Of a stretch of DNA of 64,000 nt, positions 37,551 through 47,051 are shown one piece after another. Under the pieces are notes generated by a model. The model saw nothing but the letters and a program-made list of their open reading frames with translations. It searched no databases and had not been told where the DNA came from. The stretch comes from Pseudofrancisella aestuarii (GTDB lineage: Bacteria > Pseudomonadota > Gammaproteobacteria > Francisellales > Francisellaceae): the NCBI RefSeq assembly GCF_003574475.2, contig NZ_QLIS02000001.1, forward strand, positions 1-64,000, read 5' to 3'. A program made the translations under genes and the position numbers. Within the stretch, counting starts at the first letter, position 1. Every line of letters begins with the position of its first letter.

Positions 37551-37841
37551 ATGTTAATAAAAAGTGATAATCCAATATTTTATTCTTTAGATAAAATAAA
37601 ATATTCAGCAAGAAGAGGTATGCTTGAGTTAGATATAATGCTTAAGCCTTATTTAGAAGAAAAATATATAAAAGAATCTATTCAGGATAAAAAGTTATTT
37701 ATTGAGTTTTTAACTTCTGAAGATAATGATATGTTTGATTGGCTTTTTAGAGGTGTTAAATCTCCAGCTAAATTTGAATCTTTAGTGAAAAAAATAATAA
37801 AAACAAAAAAAGAATATAACGAAGTTAATTTAAGTAAATAA
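37551..37841 (+). CDS. sdhE: FAD assembly factor SdhE/CptB family
   Basis: 96 aa, family length. It contains the hallmark RGxxE motif in 'ARRGMLELDIMLKPYLEEKY' and 'DNDMFDWLFRGVKSP'. SdhE promotes covalent FAD attachment to succinate dehydrogenase and fumarate reductase subunits. Here it is 8 nt upstream of putA, encoding a non-covalent flavoenzyme, rather than beside sdh genes. There is no strong ribosome site before the ATG. Confidence 0.87.
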   Translation: MLIKSDNPIFYSLDKIKYSARRGMLELDIMLKPYLEEKYIKESIQDKKLFIEFLTSEDNDMFDWLFRGVKSPAKFESLVKKIIKTKKEYNEVNLSK

Positions 37842-37849
37842 GAGGTGTT

Positions 37850-40800
37850 ATGAACAAATTATTAAATCATAGTGGGAAATATGAAATTTCTTCTGGAATT
37901 ATGAATATCTCAAATTTTTGGCTTATTAATGAAAAAGAAGCTGTTTCAAAACTTGTTGAAAAGGCTGAAATGGATAGTATTCAAAAAGCAAAAGTAAGAC
38001 AAAGGGCTTATGATTTAGTTGCAGCAGTTAGGAAGAATAGGCTTAAAAAATCTGCGATAGATGCTTTTATGATTGAGTATGATTTATCTTCAGAGGAAGG
38101 TATTGTGCTTATGTGTTTAGCAGAAGCCTTATTAAGAATTCCTGATACATACACTGTAGATTTACTTATTAAAGATAAACTAACTAGTGCAGCATGGAAA
38201 GAGCATGTTGGAATGGAAAAGCATTTGTTCGTAAATGCAGCTACTTGGAGCTTGATGCTAACAGGTAAGATACTTAGAGATAATAAAAAAAGAAGCTTTA
38301 GGAAAGTTTTCCAATCTTTTGTTAAAAAGACTAGTGAGCCTGTAATTCGTAAAGCGATGAAACAAGCAATGAAAATAGTTGGTAAGCAATATGTGCTTGG
38401 CGAAACAATTGAAGAAGCATTAGATGTATCTCAAAAGAAGGTTGAGAGAGGCTATACATATTCTTATGATATGCTTGGCGAAGCAGCGATGACTATGGAA
38501 GACGCTGATTATTACTATAGCCAATATGTGTATGCTGTAGAGAAGCTTGCAAAGTATGCAAATAATCCATTAATTAAAGATAATCCGGGAATATCTGTTA
38601 AGTTATCTGCTTTACATCCAAGATATGAAGTGGCTAAGCATGAAAGAGTTCATGAGGAGCTATATCTTAAACTATTAAATTTAACTCAATTAGCTAAAGA
38701 ATATAATGTTGGCATGAATATTGATGCTGAAGAAACTGAAAGATTACAAATTTCTTTAGAATTAGTCGAGAGATTAGCTCATGAACCATCTTTAGAAGGT
38801 TTTGATGGAATTGGTATAGTTGTCCAAGCATATCAAAAAAGAGCTCCATATGTTTTAGATTATTTAGCTAATCTTGCTAAAAAAACTAATCGTAGATTTA
38901 TGATTAGATTAGTTAAAGGGGCTTATTGGGATGCTGAAATAAAACATGCTCAAGAACAGGGGCTTGAAGGTTATCCGGTATTTACTCGTAAATATCACAC
39001 AGATGTTTCATACCAGGCTTGTGTAAAACAGTTATTCGAAAATTCAAAATATATTTATCCACAATTTGCTACTCATAATGCTCAAACAGTAGCTGTAGTA
39101 TTAGAACTAGCTGAAGGTAGTACTGATTTTGAATTTCAATGTCTACATGGTATGGGCGATGCTCTATATGATAATGTTGTTGGTAAAGAAGAATATAATG
39201 GAATTCCATGTAGAATTTATGCTCCTGTTGGTGGACATAAACATTTATTAGCATATTTAGTTAGAAGACTTTTAGAAAATGGAGCAAATAGTTCGTTTGT
39301 AAATAGAATAGTTGACGAAGGTTTACCAATAGAAGAGCTAATAGAAGACCCTGTTAAAAAAGCTATAGATCATGGTTGTGGTCAACACCCAAGTATTCCT
39401 TATCCAAAAGATATACTTGCACCTAGATTAAACTCAAAAGGGCACAATATAGAAGATTTTGCACAATTAGATAAGATGTATGCAACTATAGCTAAATATA
39501 CAGATAAGAAGAATTATAAAGCTAAGTGTATTATTGAAGGTTTAAAGGTCGGTAAGGATAATATAGAAGATGTAATAAATCCTAATACTAATGAAGTAAT
39601 AGGATGTGTATTAAATGCTGATTCAGAAGCTGCAATCAAAGCTTTAAAAGAAGCAAGAAGAGCATTCCCTGAATGGAATGAAACTCCTGCTGAAACAAGG
39701 GCACAAATTTTAGAGAAGTTTGCTGATTTATTAGAAAAAGAAACTGAACAGCTTATAGCAATTGCTATGATAGAAGCTGGGAAGACTTTAGCAAATGGAA
39801 TTGATGAAGTTAGGGAAGCTGTTGATTTTTGCCGTTACTATGCGGCACAAGCTCGTAGAGAGTTTGGAGCACCAATAGAAATTCCAGCTTTAGCAGAACA
39901 TCTAAAACAGCTTGAGCTTAGTGGAAGAGGGCCAATGGTTTGTATAAGTCCTTGGAACTTCCCATTAGCTATATTCTTAGGACAGATTACAGCTGCTTTA
40001 GCTGCTGGTAACACAGTGGTTGCAAAACCAGCAGAACAGACACCTATTATTGCTTATAAAGCTATAAAGCTTTTATATAAAGCTGGGCTTCCTAAGGGAG
40101 TTGTTCAATTTGTGCCTGGAGCTGGTGAAACTGTAGGAGATGCTCTAGTAAAAAGTCCATTTACAAAAGGGGTTATTTTTACAGGGTCTACAGAAGTGGC
40201 TAATATTATTCATCAAGCACTTGCTAATAAAGATGGTGAAATAGTTCCATTTATAGCAGAGACTGGTGGGCAAAATGCTATGATAGTTGATTCTTCAGCA
40301 TTACCTGAGCAAGTAACAGGAGATGTTATTAGGTCAGCCTTTGATAGTGCTGGTCAAAGATGCTCGGCATTAAGGGTATTATGTTTACAAGAAGAGATAG
40401 CAGATTCGTATATTAAAATGATAGTTGGAGCTATGAAAGAGCTAAATGTCGGTGATTCTAAATATTTAGAGACTGATGTGGGACCAGTTATTGATAAAGA
40501 AGCTGCAGATAACTTAAATGCTTATATAGAAGAGAAAAAAAATAAGTTCAAATTATTATATCAAGTTCCAGAAACTGAGCAGTCTAAAAATGGTACTTAT
40601 GTATTACCAGTAATGTTTGAAATTAGTAAATTATCTGATCTTGGAAGAGAACAGTTTGGACCAGTTTTACACGTATTAAGATTTAAAGGTAATAGGCTTA
40701 AACAACTTGTTAAAGATATTAACGCTACAGGATATGGCTTAACTTGTGGAGTTCACAGTAGAATAAATGAAGTTATGAACTATGTTAAAAATCATATCAA

Positions 40801-41917
40801 AGCAGGTAATACGTATGTAAATAGAAATATCGTTGGAGCTGTAGTTGGTGTACAACCTTTTGGCGGTCAAGGTAAATCTGGTACTGGTCCAAAAGCTGGT
40901 GGACCTTACTATATGCATAGGCTTGCTAATGAGAAACTTTCAGATGTTGGTGCTATTGAACAAGTTTATAATCCTGAGAAACTAGCTGAAGATCAAAGAA
41001 ATACACACAGATTTATTAAGTCTAGCTATAAGGTGACGAATATCATTGAAGATATAAGAGCTCGTCAAGGTATATCTACAGAACTATTAAATAAAAACAA
41101 TGATGTGATTGGAAGAATGTATATAGCTACTCCAGGTATGGCAGATAAAGCGATAGCAATATCTAGCTCTGCAGCTGATATTTGGAATTCAACTAATGCA
41201 GAAAAGAGAGCAGAGCTTGTTGAAAAGTTTGTTAAACTACTTGAAGAGAATAGAAATAGCATAGCTGCATGTATAGTATCTGAATCTAACTTAGATGTTG
41301 AAGATGCTCAAATACAGATTGATAAAACTTTACAGTTAGTAACTTACTATTGTTTACAAGCTAGAAATGAATTTGCTCATCCAACACGTTTGCCTGGACC
41401 TACTGGTGAAATAGATGAAATTAGTTTACAAGGTAGAGGTGTTGCTGTAAGTATTTGTTCTAGTGATGATTCATTAATTAGATTTGCTGGACAGGCTGTA
41501 GCTGCTTTACTAGCTGGTAATACAGTTGTTGCTAAACCAGCATATACTGGAAATTTAACTGCTTATAATATCGTGAAACTAATGTTAAAAGCCGGTATTG
41601 ATAAGAAAGTTATACAACTAGTTATGGGTGATTCTGAAGAGTTGACATCAGCTTTACTATTTAATAGTAAAGTTGCTTTAGTTGCTTTTTCTGGAAATAT
41701 TAGAGCTGTTAAACAAGTTCAGCAAGCAATAGCTCTTAGAAGGGGGGCTATTATTCCATTTATCGCTGAAAGTGTAGCTAAAGATGGTAAGTGTACTAAG
41801 TTAGCAATAGAAACAGCTTCGCCACTTTATATGAGAAGATTTGTTGTTGAGAAAACAGTAAGTGTTGATACAACAGCATCTGGTGGTAATGCATCTTTAA
41901 TGAGTTTGGAGGAGTAA
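37850..41917 (+). CDS. putA: Bifunctional proline dehydrogenase / glutamate-semialdehyde dehydrogenase PutA
   Basis: 1355 aa. It oxidises proline to glutamate, with channelled P5C. The FAD-dependent proline dehydrogenase barrel is about 170-560 ('KDNPGISVKLSALHPRYE', 'RLVKGAYWDAEIK', 'ATHNAQT'). The aldehyde dehydrogenase is about 590-1060, with the catalytic Cys in 'SAGQRCSALRVL' and Glu in 'FIAETGGQNAM'. A third degenerate ALDH-like domain occupies about 1080-1330 ('GRGVAVSICSSDDSLIRFAG'). There is no N-terminal ribbon-helix-helix, so it is not self-regulating: a type-B PutA. A GAGG site precedes the ATG. Confidence 0.97.
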   Translation: MNKLLNHSGKYEISSGIMNISNFWLINEKEAVSKLVEKAEMDSIQKAKVRQRAYDLVAAVRKNRLKKSAIDAFMIEYDLSSEEGIVLMCLAEALLRIPDTYTVDLLIKDKLTSAAWKEHVGMEKHLFVNAATWSLMLTGKILRDNKKRSFRKVFQSFVKKTSEPVIRKAMKQAMKIVGKQYVLGETIEEALDVSQKKVERGYTYSYDMLGEAAMTMEDADYYYSQYVYAVEKLAKYANNPLIKDNPGISVKLSALHPRYEVAKHERVHEELYLKLLNLTQLAKEYNVGMNIDAEETERLQISLELVERLAHEPSLEGFDGIGIVVQAYQKRAPYVLDYLANLAKKTNRRFMIRLVKGAYWDAEIKHAQEQGLEGYPVFTRKYHTDVSYQACVKQLFENSKYIYPQFATHNAQTVAVVLELAEGSTDFEFQCLHGMGDALYDNVVGKEEYNGIPCRIYAPVGGHKHLLAYLVRRLLENGANSSFVNRIVDEGLPIEELIEDPVKKAIDHGCGQHPSIPYPKDILAPRLNSKGHNIEDFAQLDKMYATIAKYTDKKNYKAKCIIEGLKVGKDNIEDVINPNTNEVIGCVLNADSEAAIKALKEARRAFPEWNETPAETRAQILEKFADLLEKETEQLIAIAMIEAGKTLANGIDEVREAVDFCRYYAAQARREFGAPIEIPALAEHLKQLELSGRGPMVCISPWNFPLAIFLGQITAALAAGNTVVAKPAEQTPIIAYKAIKLLYKAGLPKGVVQFVPGAGETVGDALVKSPFTKGVIFTGSTEVANIIHQALANKDGEIVPFIAETGGQNAMIVDSSALPEQVTGDVIRSAFDSAGQRCSALRVLCLQEEIADSYIKMIVGAMKELNVGDSKYLETDVGPVIDKEAADNLNAYIEEKKNKFKLLYQVPETEQSKNGTYVLPVMFEISKLSDLGREQFGPVLHVLRFKGNRLKQLVKDINATGYGLTCGVHSRINEVMNYVKNHIKAGNTYVNRNIVGAVVGVQPFGGQGKSGTGPKAGGPYYMHRLANEKLSDVGAIEQVYNPEKLAEDQRNTHRFIKSSYKVTNIIEDIRARQGISTELLNKNNDVIGRMYIATPGMADKAIAISSSAADIWNSTNAEKRAELVEKFVKLLEENRNSIAACIVSESNLDVEDAQIQIDKTLQLVTYYCLQARNEFAHPTRLPGPTGEIDEISLQGRGVAVSICSSDDSLIRFAGQAVAALLAGNTVVAKPAYTGNLTAYNIVKLMLKAGIDKKVIQLVMGDSEELTSALLFNSKVALVAFSGNIRAVKQVQQAIALRRGAIIPFIAESVAKDGKCTKLAIETASPLYMRRFVVEKTVSVDTTASGGNASLMSLEE

Positions 41918-41926
41918 AAAATATTG

Positions 41927-41967
41927 TAAACTCATATTCTTAGTGATAGTTTAAACTCATATTCTTA
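41927..41967. repeat. Tandem 16-bp direct repeat after putA
   Basis: TAAACTCATATTCTTA occurs at 41927-41942 and again, identical, at 41952-41967, with 9 nt between them. It lies 10 nt after the putA stop and about 100 nt before the permease gene. It could be a protein-binding pair (25-nt period) or a recent duplication. Confidence 0.8.
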
Positions 41968-42065
41968 ATTTTCTTGTCAAAAAAATGTTAAAAGTTATCA
42001 ATCAATCACAACTAGAAATAAATATTTTCTTGTCTGATTTTTTAATTTAATTATAAGGAAAAGAT

Positions 42066-43577
42066 ATGAGTGATAGTAATATGTCCGTAAAAAAGATGTC
42101 GCTTTTTAGTGCAGTACTAATTGGTGCGACTTGTATGGTTGGTTCAGGTTGGCTATTTAGTGCACAATTAACAGCTAAAAATGCAGGCAACTGGGCCTTT
42201 TTGGCATGGATACTGGCTGCATTGTTAGTATTAATGATAGCTTTATGTCTAGGTAAAGTCGTTTCTATATATCCTGTGAGAGGTGCTATTACAAGATCTA
42301 GTGCCTTATCACATAACAGTATATTCGCTATGCCATTTGCTTTTGCAAACTGGTTTGGTATTGTTGTAGTGATTTCATCTGAAGCATTAGCTACTACACA
42401 ATATTTGGCAGGTGTTAAAAATATGGATTGGCTAATGCAGAATAATGTATTAACAACTGCAGGAACAGTTTTTGCATTGTTAGTATTAGTTGTCTATTTT
42501 TTTATTAACTTTTATGGTGTAAAAGTTTTAGCAAAAGTAAATAATGCCATTACAGTATTTAAAATGGCAGTTCCAGCAATTATTGTAATAATATTTATAG
42601 TATATGCTTTTACTCATAGTAATGAGCATGCTAGTTTATTTGCAACTGATATTCCTAATAATGATCAATTTGGGATTTCATCAGCTTTTACAGCTATTGT
42701 TGCTGGTGGTTTAATTTATACGTTTAATGGTTTCCAAACAGTGGTTGCTTATGCTAGTGAGGTCAAAAATCCAGGAAGAAATATTCCATTAGCAATTATA
42801 TTAGCTTTAGTGTTAGTTCTATTTTTATATATGGGACTACAATATGCATTTATGCAAGCAGTTCCTCATGAATATTTACTTAGTAAAGGTGGATGGCAAG
42901 GTTTAGATTTTGAATCACCTTTATTACAATTAGCTACATTATTAGGCCTTGGTTATATATCAATATTATTAATAATTGATAGTGTTATTAGCCCATCGGC
43001 AACAGGATATAGTTACTTAGGAGCATCTTCTAGAATGCTATATGCAATGTCTTCTGAAGGACAAATGCCAAGATACTTTGCAAAGCTTACTCCAGTTGTT
43101 AATATTTCACGTAGATCACTTTTAGCTAACTTTATCTTAGCTGTTATTTTCTTGTTTTTCTCAGATAACTGGGCAGGACTAATGCTGGTTGTGACAGGTT
43201 TTCATATTATTGGTTATATGGCAGCTCCTGTCAGTATGGGTGCCTTAGCTCCTCGTACAAGACTTTTTGGTTTGGTTGTATTTGTGGTATTAACATTACT
43301 ATTAAATACTGTTGAGATTCAAACAAATATTAATATGAGTGTTATACTTATAGTATTAATGACTATATATGGAAGTATAGAGTTTAGAAGAATTGGTTTT
43401 AAAAAGCTTATACCATTAGTTTTACCATTTATTATCTTTATTTGTATCTGTTCACCAATGAATAATTATCTTGTGGAAGGTATTGTTGGTGCTATATTCT
43501 ATTGGTTTGTTACTGATAAGCGTTATATAGCGTTCTGTAAAGAAACAGCAAATGAGAAAAATATTATCGTTGATTAA
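42066..43577 (+). CDS. Amino acid permease, APC superfamily
   Basis: 503 aa with about 12-13 membrane helices. Helix 1 has the APC unwound motif 'GATCMVGSGWLFSAQLTAKNAG', and helix 6 has 'GGLIYTFNGFQTVVAYASEVKNPGRNIP'. These fit proton-coupled amino acid importers; acidic amino acids or GABA are possible, but the substrate is not readable. It lies downstream of putA on the same strand after 148 nt that hold a direct repeat, so it may supply a catabolic substrate. AAGGA precedes the ATG. Confidence 0.88.
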   Translation: MSDSNMSVKKMSLFSAVLIGATCMVGSGWLFSAQLTAKNAGNWAFLAWILAALLVLMIALCLGKVVSIYPVRGAITRSSALSHNSIFAMPFAFANWFGIVVVISSEALATTQYLAGVKNMDWLMQNNVLTTAGTVFALLVLVVYFFINFYGVKVLAKVNNAITVFKMAVPAIIVIIFIVYAFTHSNEHASLFATDIPNNDQFGISSAFTAIVAGGLIYTFNGFQTVVAYASEVKNPGRNIPLAIILALVLVLFLYMGLQYAFMQAVPHEYLLSKGGWQGLDFESPLLQLATLLGLGYISILLIIDSVISPSATGYSYLGASSRMLYAMSSEGQMPRYFAKLTPVVNISRRSLLANFILAVIFLFFSDNWAGLMLVVTGFHIIGYMAAPVSMGALAPRTRLFGLVVFVVLTLLLNTVEIQTNINMSVILIVLMTIYGSIEFRRIGFKKLIPLVLPFIIFICICSPMNNYLVEGIVGAIFYWFVTDKRYIAFCKETANEKNIIVD

Positions 43578-43649
43578 TCTTTATTATCTATAGTTATTAA
43601 GAGTTTATCTAATTATAATAATTCCTAATATTATCAATTTGTTTTAGCA

Positions 43650-44834
43650 ATGAAAAATGCAAAATGGATTCTAGTAATTCTCTGCTTAGGCTACTTTATA
43701 GACTTTTATGACTTAACTGTATTTAGTGTTTCTTATGTTGATTTATTGAAGCAGCAGTTTGGAATATTTGATTCTATTAAAATTCAACAAACATATTATT
43801 TGATAAACAATATTCAGATGGTAGGTATATTAATTGGTGCAATATTGTTTGGTATTTTGGCAGATAAATTTGGACGTATTACAGTAATCAAATATAGTAT
43901 ATTACTTTACTCGATAACTACTTTATTATGTATATTTGTAAATAATATATATATATTCATGCTACTAAGGTTTTTAGCATACCTAGCTTTAGCAAGTGAG
44001 TTTGCAGTTTCTAGTGTTTTAATAATTGAATTTTTTCCACCCAAGTTAGCTGCATGGGGAATGAGTTTCTTATATATTTTAGGAGTTTTAGGTGGTATTG
44101 TTGCAACTCTTTTTGGAGTTTTTTCATATAAGACTATGTTCATCTTTGGTGGATTTGCTGGTTTAGGTATATATGCATTTAGAAGAGTTTTAGAAGAGTC
44201 TCCATATTTTATTGAACTATATAAATCTGATAAGTTTAAAAATGCTGGTAGTATTACTTTTCTTATAAAAAATTATAGTAAACCATTAATATTAAATTTC
44301 TTAATTACGCTGCCATATTTCTTTGTTATTACAGTGATGTTTGCATTAGTGAAATTTATTGCAACAGATGTTGATTTTGCTAGTTTAGTGAAGTTATTTT
44401 TATTTGGTTTTTTTGCTGGGAATATTATTAGTAGTATTCTTAGTGGAATCTATAATCAATATTTCAAATCACCAAGTTTATTTTTTGTTATAAATATCAT
44501 TATATTTTTGATTAGTATTTTTGTTTATAAATACGTATCTAGTAGCTTTATATTCTTTTATGGAATGCTTATAGGCTTGATTGGTGGCGGTTATAATATT
44601 ATGTGGGCACAGTATGCGGCTACTGAATTTCCAACTGAAGTACGTTCGTTAGCTTGTAATATGATCTTTGCTTTAGGTCGAACAAGTAGTATTTTCTTTG
44701 GGATTATTTTTGCTTATTGGATTACAAATGAAAGTACATTTGGAAGTAAAGTTAATATTTTAGCTGTATTAGTAGCAGTTATGGTTTTATTGATAATTTT
44801 ATTTTATAAGAGAGAAAAAATACTAAATAAGTAG
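43650..44834 (+). CDS. MFS transporter next to coaBC
   Basis: 394 aa, 12 membrane helices. It has motif A 'FGILADKFGRITVIKYSIL' and a metabolite-proton-symporter style start ('LGYFIDFYDLTVFSVSY') with 'RFLAYLALASEFAVSSVLIIEFFPPK'. The shape is that of organic-acid or metabolite symporters. The gene ends 13 nt before coaBC, so a pantothenate-pathway substrate is a reasonable guess and no more than that. Confidence 0.8.
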   Translation: MKNAKWILVILCLGYFIDFYDLTVFSVSYVDLLKQQFGIFDSIKIQQTYYLINNIQMVGILIGAILFGILADKFGRITVIKYSILLYSITTLLCIFVNNIYIFMLLRFLAYLALASEFAVSSVLIIEFFPPKLAAWGMSFLYILGVLGGIVATLFGVFSYKTMFIFGGFAGLGIYAFRRVLEESPYFIELYKSDKFKNAGSITFLIKNYSKPLILNFLITLPYFFVITVMFALVKFIATDVDFASLVKLFLFGFFAGNIISSILSGIYNQYFKSPSLFFVINIIIFLISIFVYKYVSSSFIFFYGMLIGLIGGGYNIMWAQYAATEFPTEVRSLACNMIFALGRTSSIFFGIIFAYWITNESTFGSKVNILAVLVAVMVLLIILFYKREKILNK

Positions 44835-44847
44835 AGAGTAATTATTT

Positions 44848-46029
44848 ATGGCAAATAAAGTTTTATTTGGAATTACAGGTAGCGTTTCAGCATTTAAAGC
44901 TATTACATTAATTAGACTTTTTATTAAGTCAAACTATCAATGTAAAGCGATAGTGACTAAAGGTGGTTTAGACTTTATAAAGCCAGAACTGCTAGTAGCA
45001 TTAGGATGTGAGACATATACTGATGAGGCTCTTAATATGTCTAATTATGATGAGGCTATGAGTCATATTAATCTCTCAAGATGGGCAGATAAAATAATTA
45101 TAGTTCCAGCTTCTGCAAATGTAATTGCAAGAGTAGCTAATGGAATAGCTGATGATTTACTTTCACAAATGCTTCTAGCTTGTAAAGATTTTTCAAAAGT
45201 TTATATAGCTCCTGCTATGAATGTGAATATGTGGAATAATCCTTTTACAAAAGAGAACATGGAGAAACTAAAATCTGTGGGATATAACATTATTGAGCCA
45301 GATAGTGGGCTACAAGCATGTGGTGATATTGGTGGTGGTAGATTGTCTGAAGCTGAAGATCTTTTCCAAATGTTAGCTACAAAGCAAGATCTTACAGATA
45401 AAAAAGTTTTAATTACAGTAGGAGCGACAGTTGAGAATATTGATGGAGTTAGATACTTATCAAACTATAGCTCTGGAAAGATGGGATTAGCTTTAGTTAA
45501 CGAACTACTATTAAGAGGAGCTAAAGTCACAGTTTTAAAAGCTAAGACAGAGATTTCTTTTGATATTGATAATAAAAATTTAAAAATAATAGATACTAAA
45601 AGTGCAGAAGAAATGAATAAGGCTATGCTTTCTGAGACACCTTTAAATAATATATTTATAGCTTGTGCAGCTGTAGCGGATTATAAGATAAAAAATAAGT
45701 TTGAGCATAAAATAAAAAAAACAGATGATTCACTTACATTAGAGTTTATAAAAAATCCTGATGTATTGCTAAATTGTAAAAAAATTTTCCCAGAGGTTTT
45801 TGCAGTTGGATTTGCTGCAGAATCACAGAACTTAGAAGAATATGCTTTAGCTAAGTTACAAAAGAAAAATTTAGATATGATAGTAGCTAATGATATATCT
45901 GTATTAGGAAAAGATGATAGTAGTGTAATTATTATTCCTAAAAGTGGCAAGAATATAAAACTTGAGAATATATCAAAGAAAGAGATTGCTAGAAATATTA
46001 TAGATGCTGTAAAAGAAAATCATATTTAG
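44848..46029 (+). CDS. coaBC: Phosphopantothenoylcysteine decarboxylase / phosphopantothenate-cysteine ligase
   Basis: 393 aa bifunctional CoaBC (Dfp). The CoaC flavoprotein half (about 1-180) has 'GSVSAFKAITLIR', the catalytic His in 'SHINLSRWADKIIIVPASAN', 'PAMNVNMWNNP' and the Cys in 'LQACGDIGGGRLSE'. The CoaB half has 'KKVLITVGATVENIDGVRYL' and 'NYSSGKMG'. Two steps of coenzyme A synthesis. Followed 8 nt later by galM. Confidence 0.96.
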   Translation: MANKVLFGITGSVSAFKAITLIRLFIKSNYQCKAIVTKGGLDFIKPELLVALGCETYTDEALNMSNYDEAMSHINLSRWADKIIIVPASANVIARVANGIADDLLSQMLLACKDFSKVYIAPAMNVNMWNNPFTKENMEKLKSVGYNIIEPDSGLQACGDIGGGRLSEAEDLFQMLATKQDLTDKKVLITVGATVENIDGVRYLSNYSSGKMGLALVNELLLRGAKVTVLKAKTEISFDIDNKNLKIIDTKSAEEMNKAMLSETPLNNIFIACAAVADYKIKNKFEHKIKKTDDSLTLEFIKNPDVLLNCKKIFPEVFAVGFAAESQNLEEYALAKLQKKNLDMIVANDISVLGKDDSSVIIIPKSGKNIKLENISKKEIARNIIDAVKENHI

Positions 46030-46037
46030 AGGTTGCT

Positions 46038-47048
46038 ATGAATATAAAGAAAGTTGTAACTAAGGATAATAGAGAGATCGAAGTAATAGCATTAAAAAAC
46101 AATAATGTGGAATTAATTTTACTAGATGTTGGTGCGACTATTTATTCACTAAAGACAAAAGATAAAGAGGGTAAATTAGAGAATATAGTTCTTAATTATC
46201 AAGATTTAGATAGATATTTTGGTAATGAGTCATACTTTGGTACCACTGTAGGAAGGATTGCTGGACGTATTCCAAATGGAGTGGTTAAGCTAAATGGTAA
46301 GTCTTATAACATTAAGAAAAAAAGAGAATCTGATATCAATTTACTACATAGTGGGAAAGGTGGTATTAGCTTTAAAAAATTTGATATTGAAGTTTTAAGT
46401 GATACGAAGGTTAAATTCTCTCTATTACAAAAAAGTGAAGATGATGGTTTTCCTGCTGATGTGAATATAGATGTAATTTATGAGTTAAAAGATAATGAGG
46501 TTGTTATTGAGTATCATGCTATAGCAAATGAAGATAGTATATTAAACTTAACGAACCATAGCTATTTTAACCTCTCAGGAAATATTAAAAGAACAATCAT
46601 AGATAACTATTTGAAGATGCCTATAAAGAAATATTTCAGGACCGATGAACAACAATTAGCTGTTGCCTTAGATGATGTTTCCTCAGATATGGATTTTACA
46701 AAGCTTACTAAGATATCAGATAAAATAGAGAATGATTTCTATCAAAAGAATGTAGAGAAAGGCATAGATCATATTCTGCTTGTAGATGTTAATGACAAAA
46801 CAGTTCTAGAAGATGAAATTAGTGGACGAAAGTTAGTGGTGACTAGCTCTTATCCTGTAATGGTTGTTTATACTACTAATTATCCTGATGGTTCAATATT
46901 AGAAAATGGTCGGCAGGTGAAGAAGTATGATGGTATATGTTTTGAGTCTCAATATGCACCATTGTTAGATACTGATAACTATGACAATAGTTTATCTAAA
47001 CTTAAAAAAGGTGATAAGTTTAATAATTTTATTAAGTTATCGTTCTAA
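46038..47048 (+). CDS. galM: Aldose 1-epimerase (mutarotase)
   Basis: 336 aa GalM family. It contains 'ETSYFGTTVGRIAGRIPNG'-like text (here 'YFGTTVGRIAGRIPNG'), 'NLTNHSYFNLSG' with the catalytic His, 'GIDHILLVD' and 'GICFESQY' with the catalytic Glu. It interconverts alpha and beta anomers of galactose and related sugars. GAGG ribosome site just after the coaBC stop. Convergent with the next gene, 3 nt between stops. Confidence 0.9.
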   Translation: MNIKKVVTKDNREIEVIALKNNNVELILLDVGATIYSLKTKDKEGKLENIVLNYQDLDRYFGNESYFGTTVGRIAGRIPNGVVKLNGKSYNIKKKRESDINLLHSGKGGISFKKFDIEVLSDTKVKFSLLQKSEDDGFPADVNIDVIYELKDNEVVIEYHAIANEDSILNLTNHSYFNLSGNIKRTIIDNYLKMPIKKYFRTDEQQLAVALDDVSSDMDFTKLTKISDKIENDFYQKNVEKGIDHILLVDVNDKTVLEDEISGRKLVVTSSYPVMVVYTTNYPDGSILENGRQVKKYDGICFESQYAPLLDTDNYDNSLSKLKKGDKFNNFIKLSF

Positions 47049-47051
47049 TAT

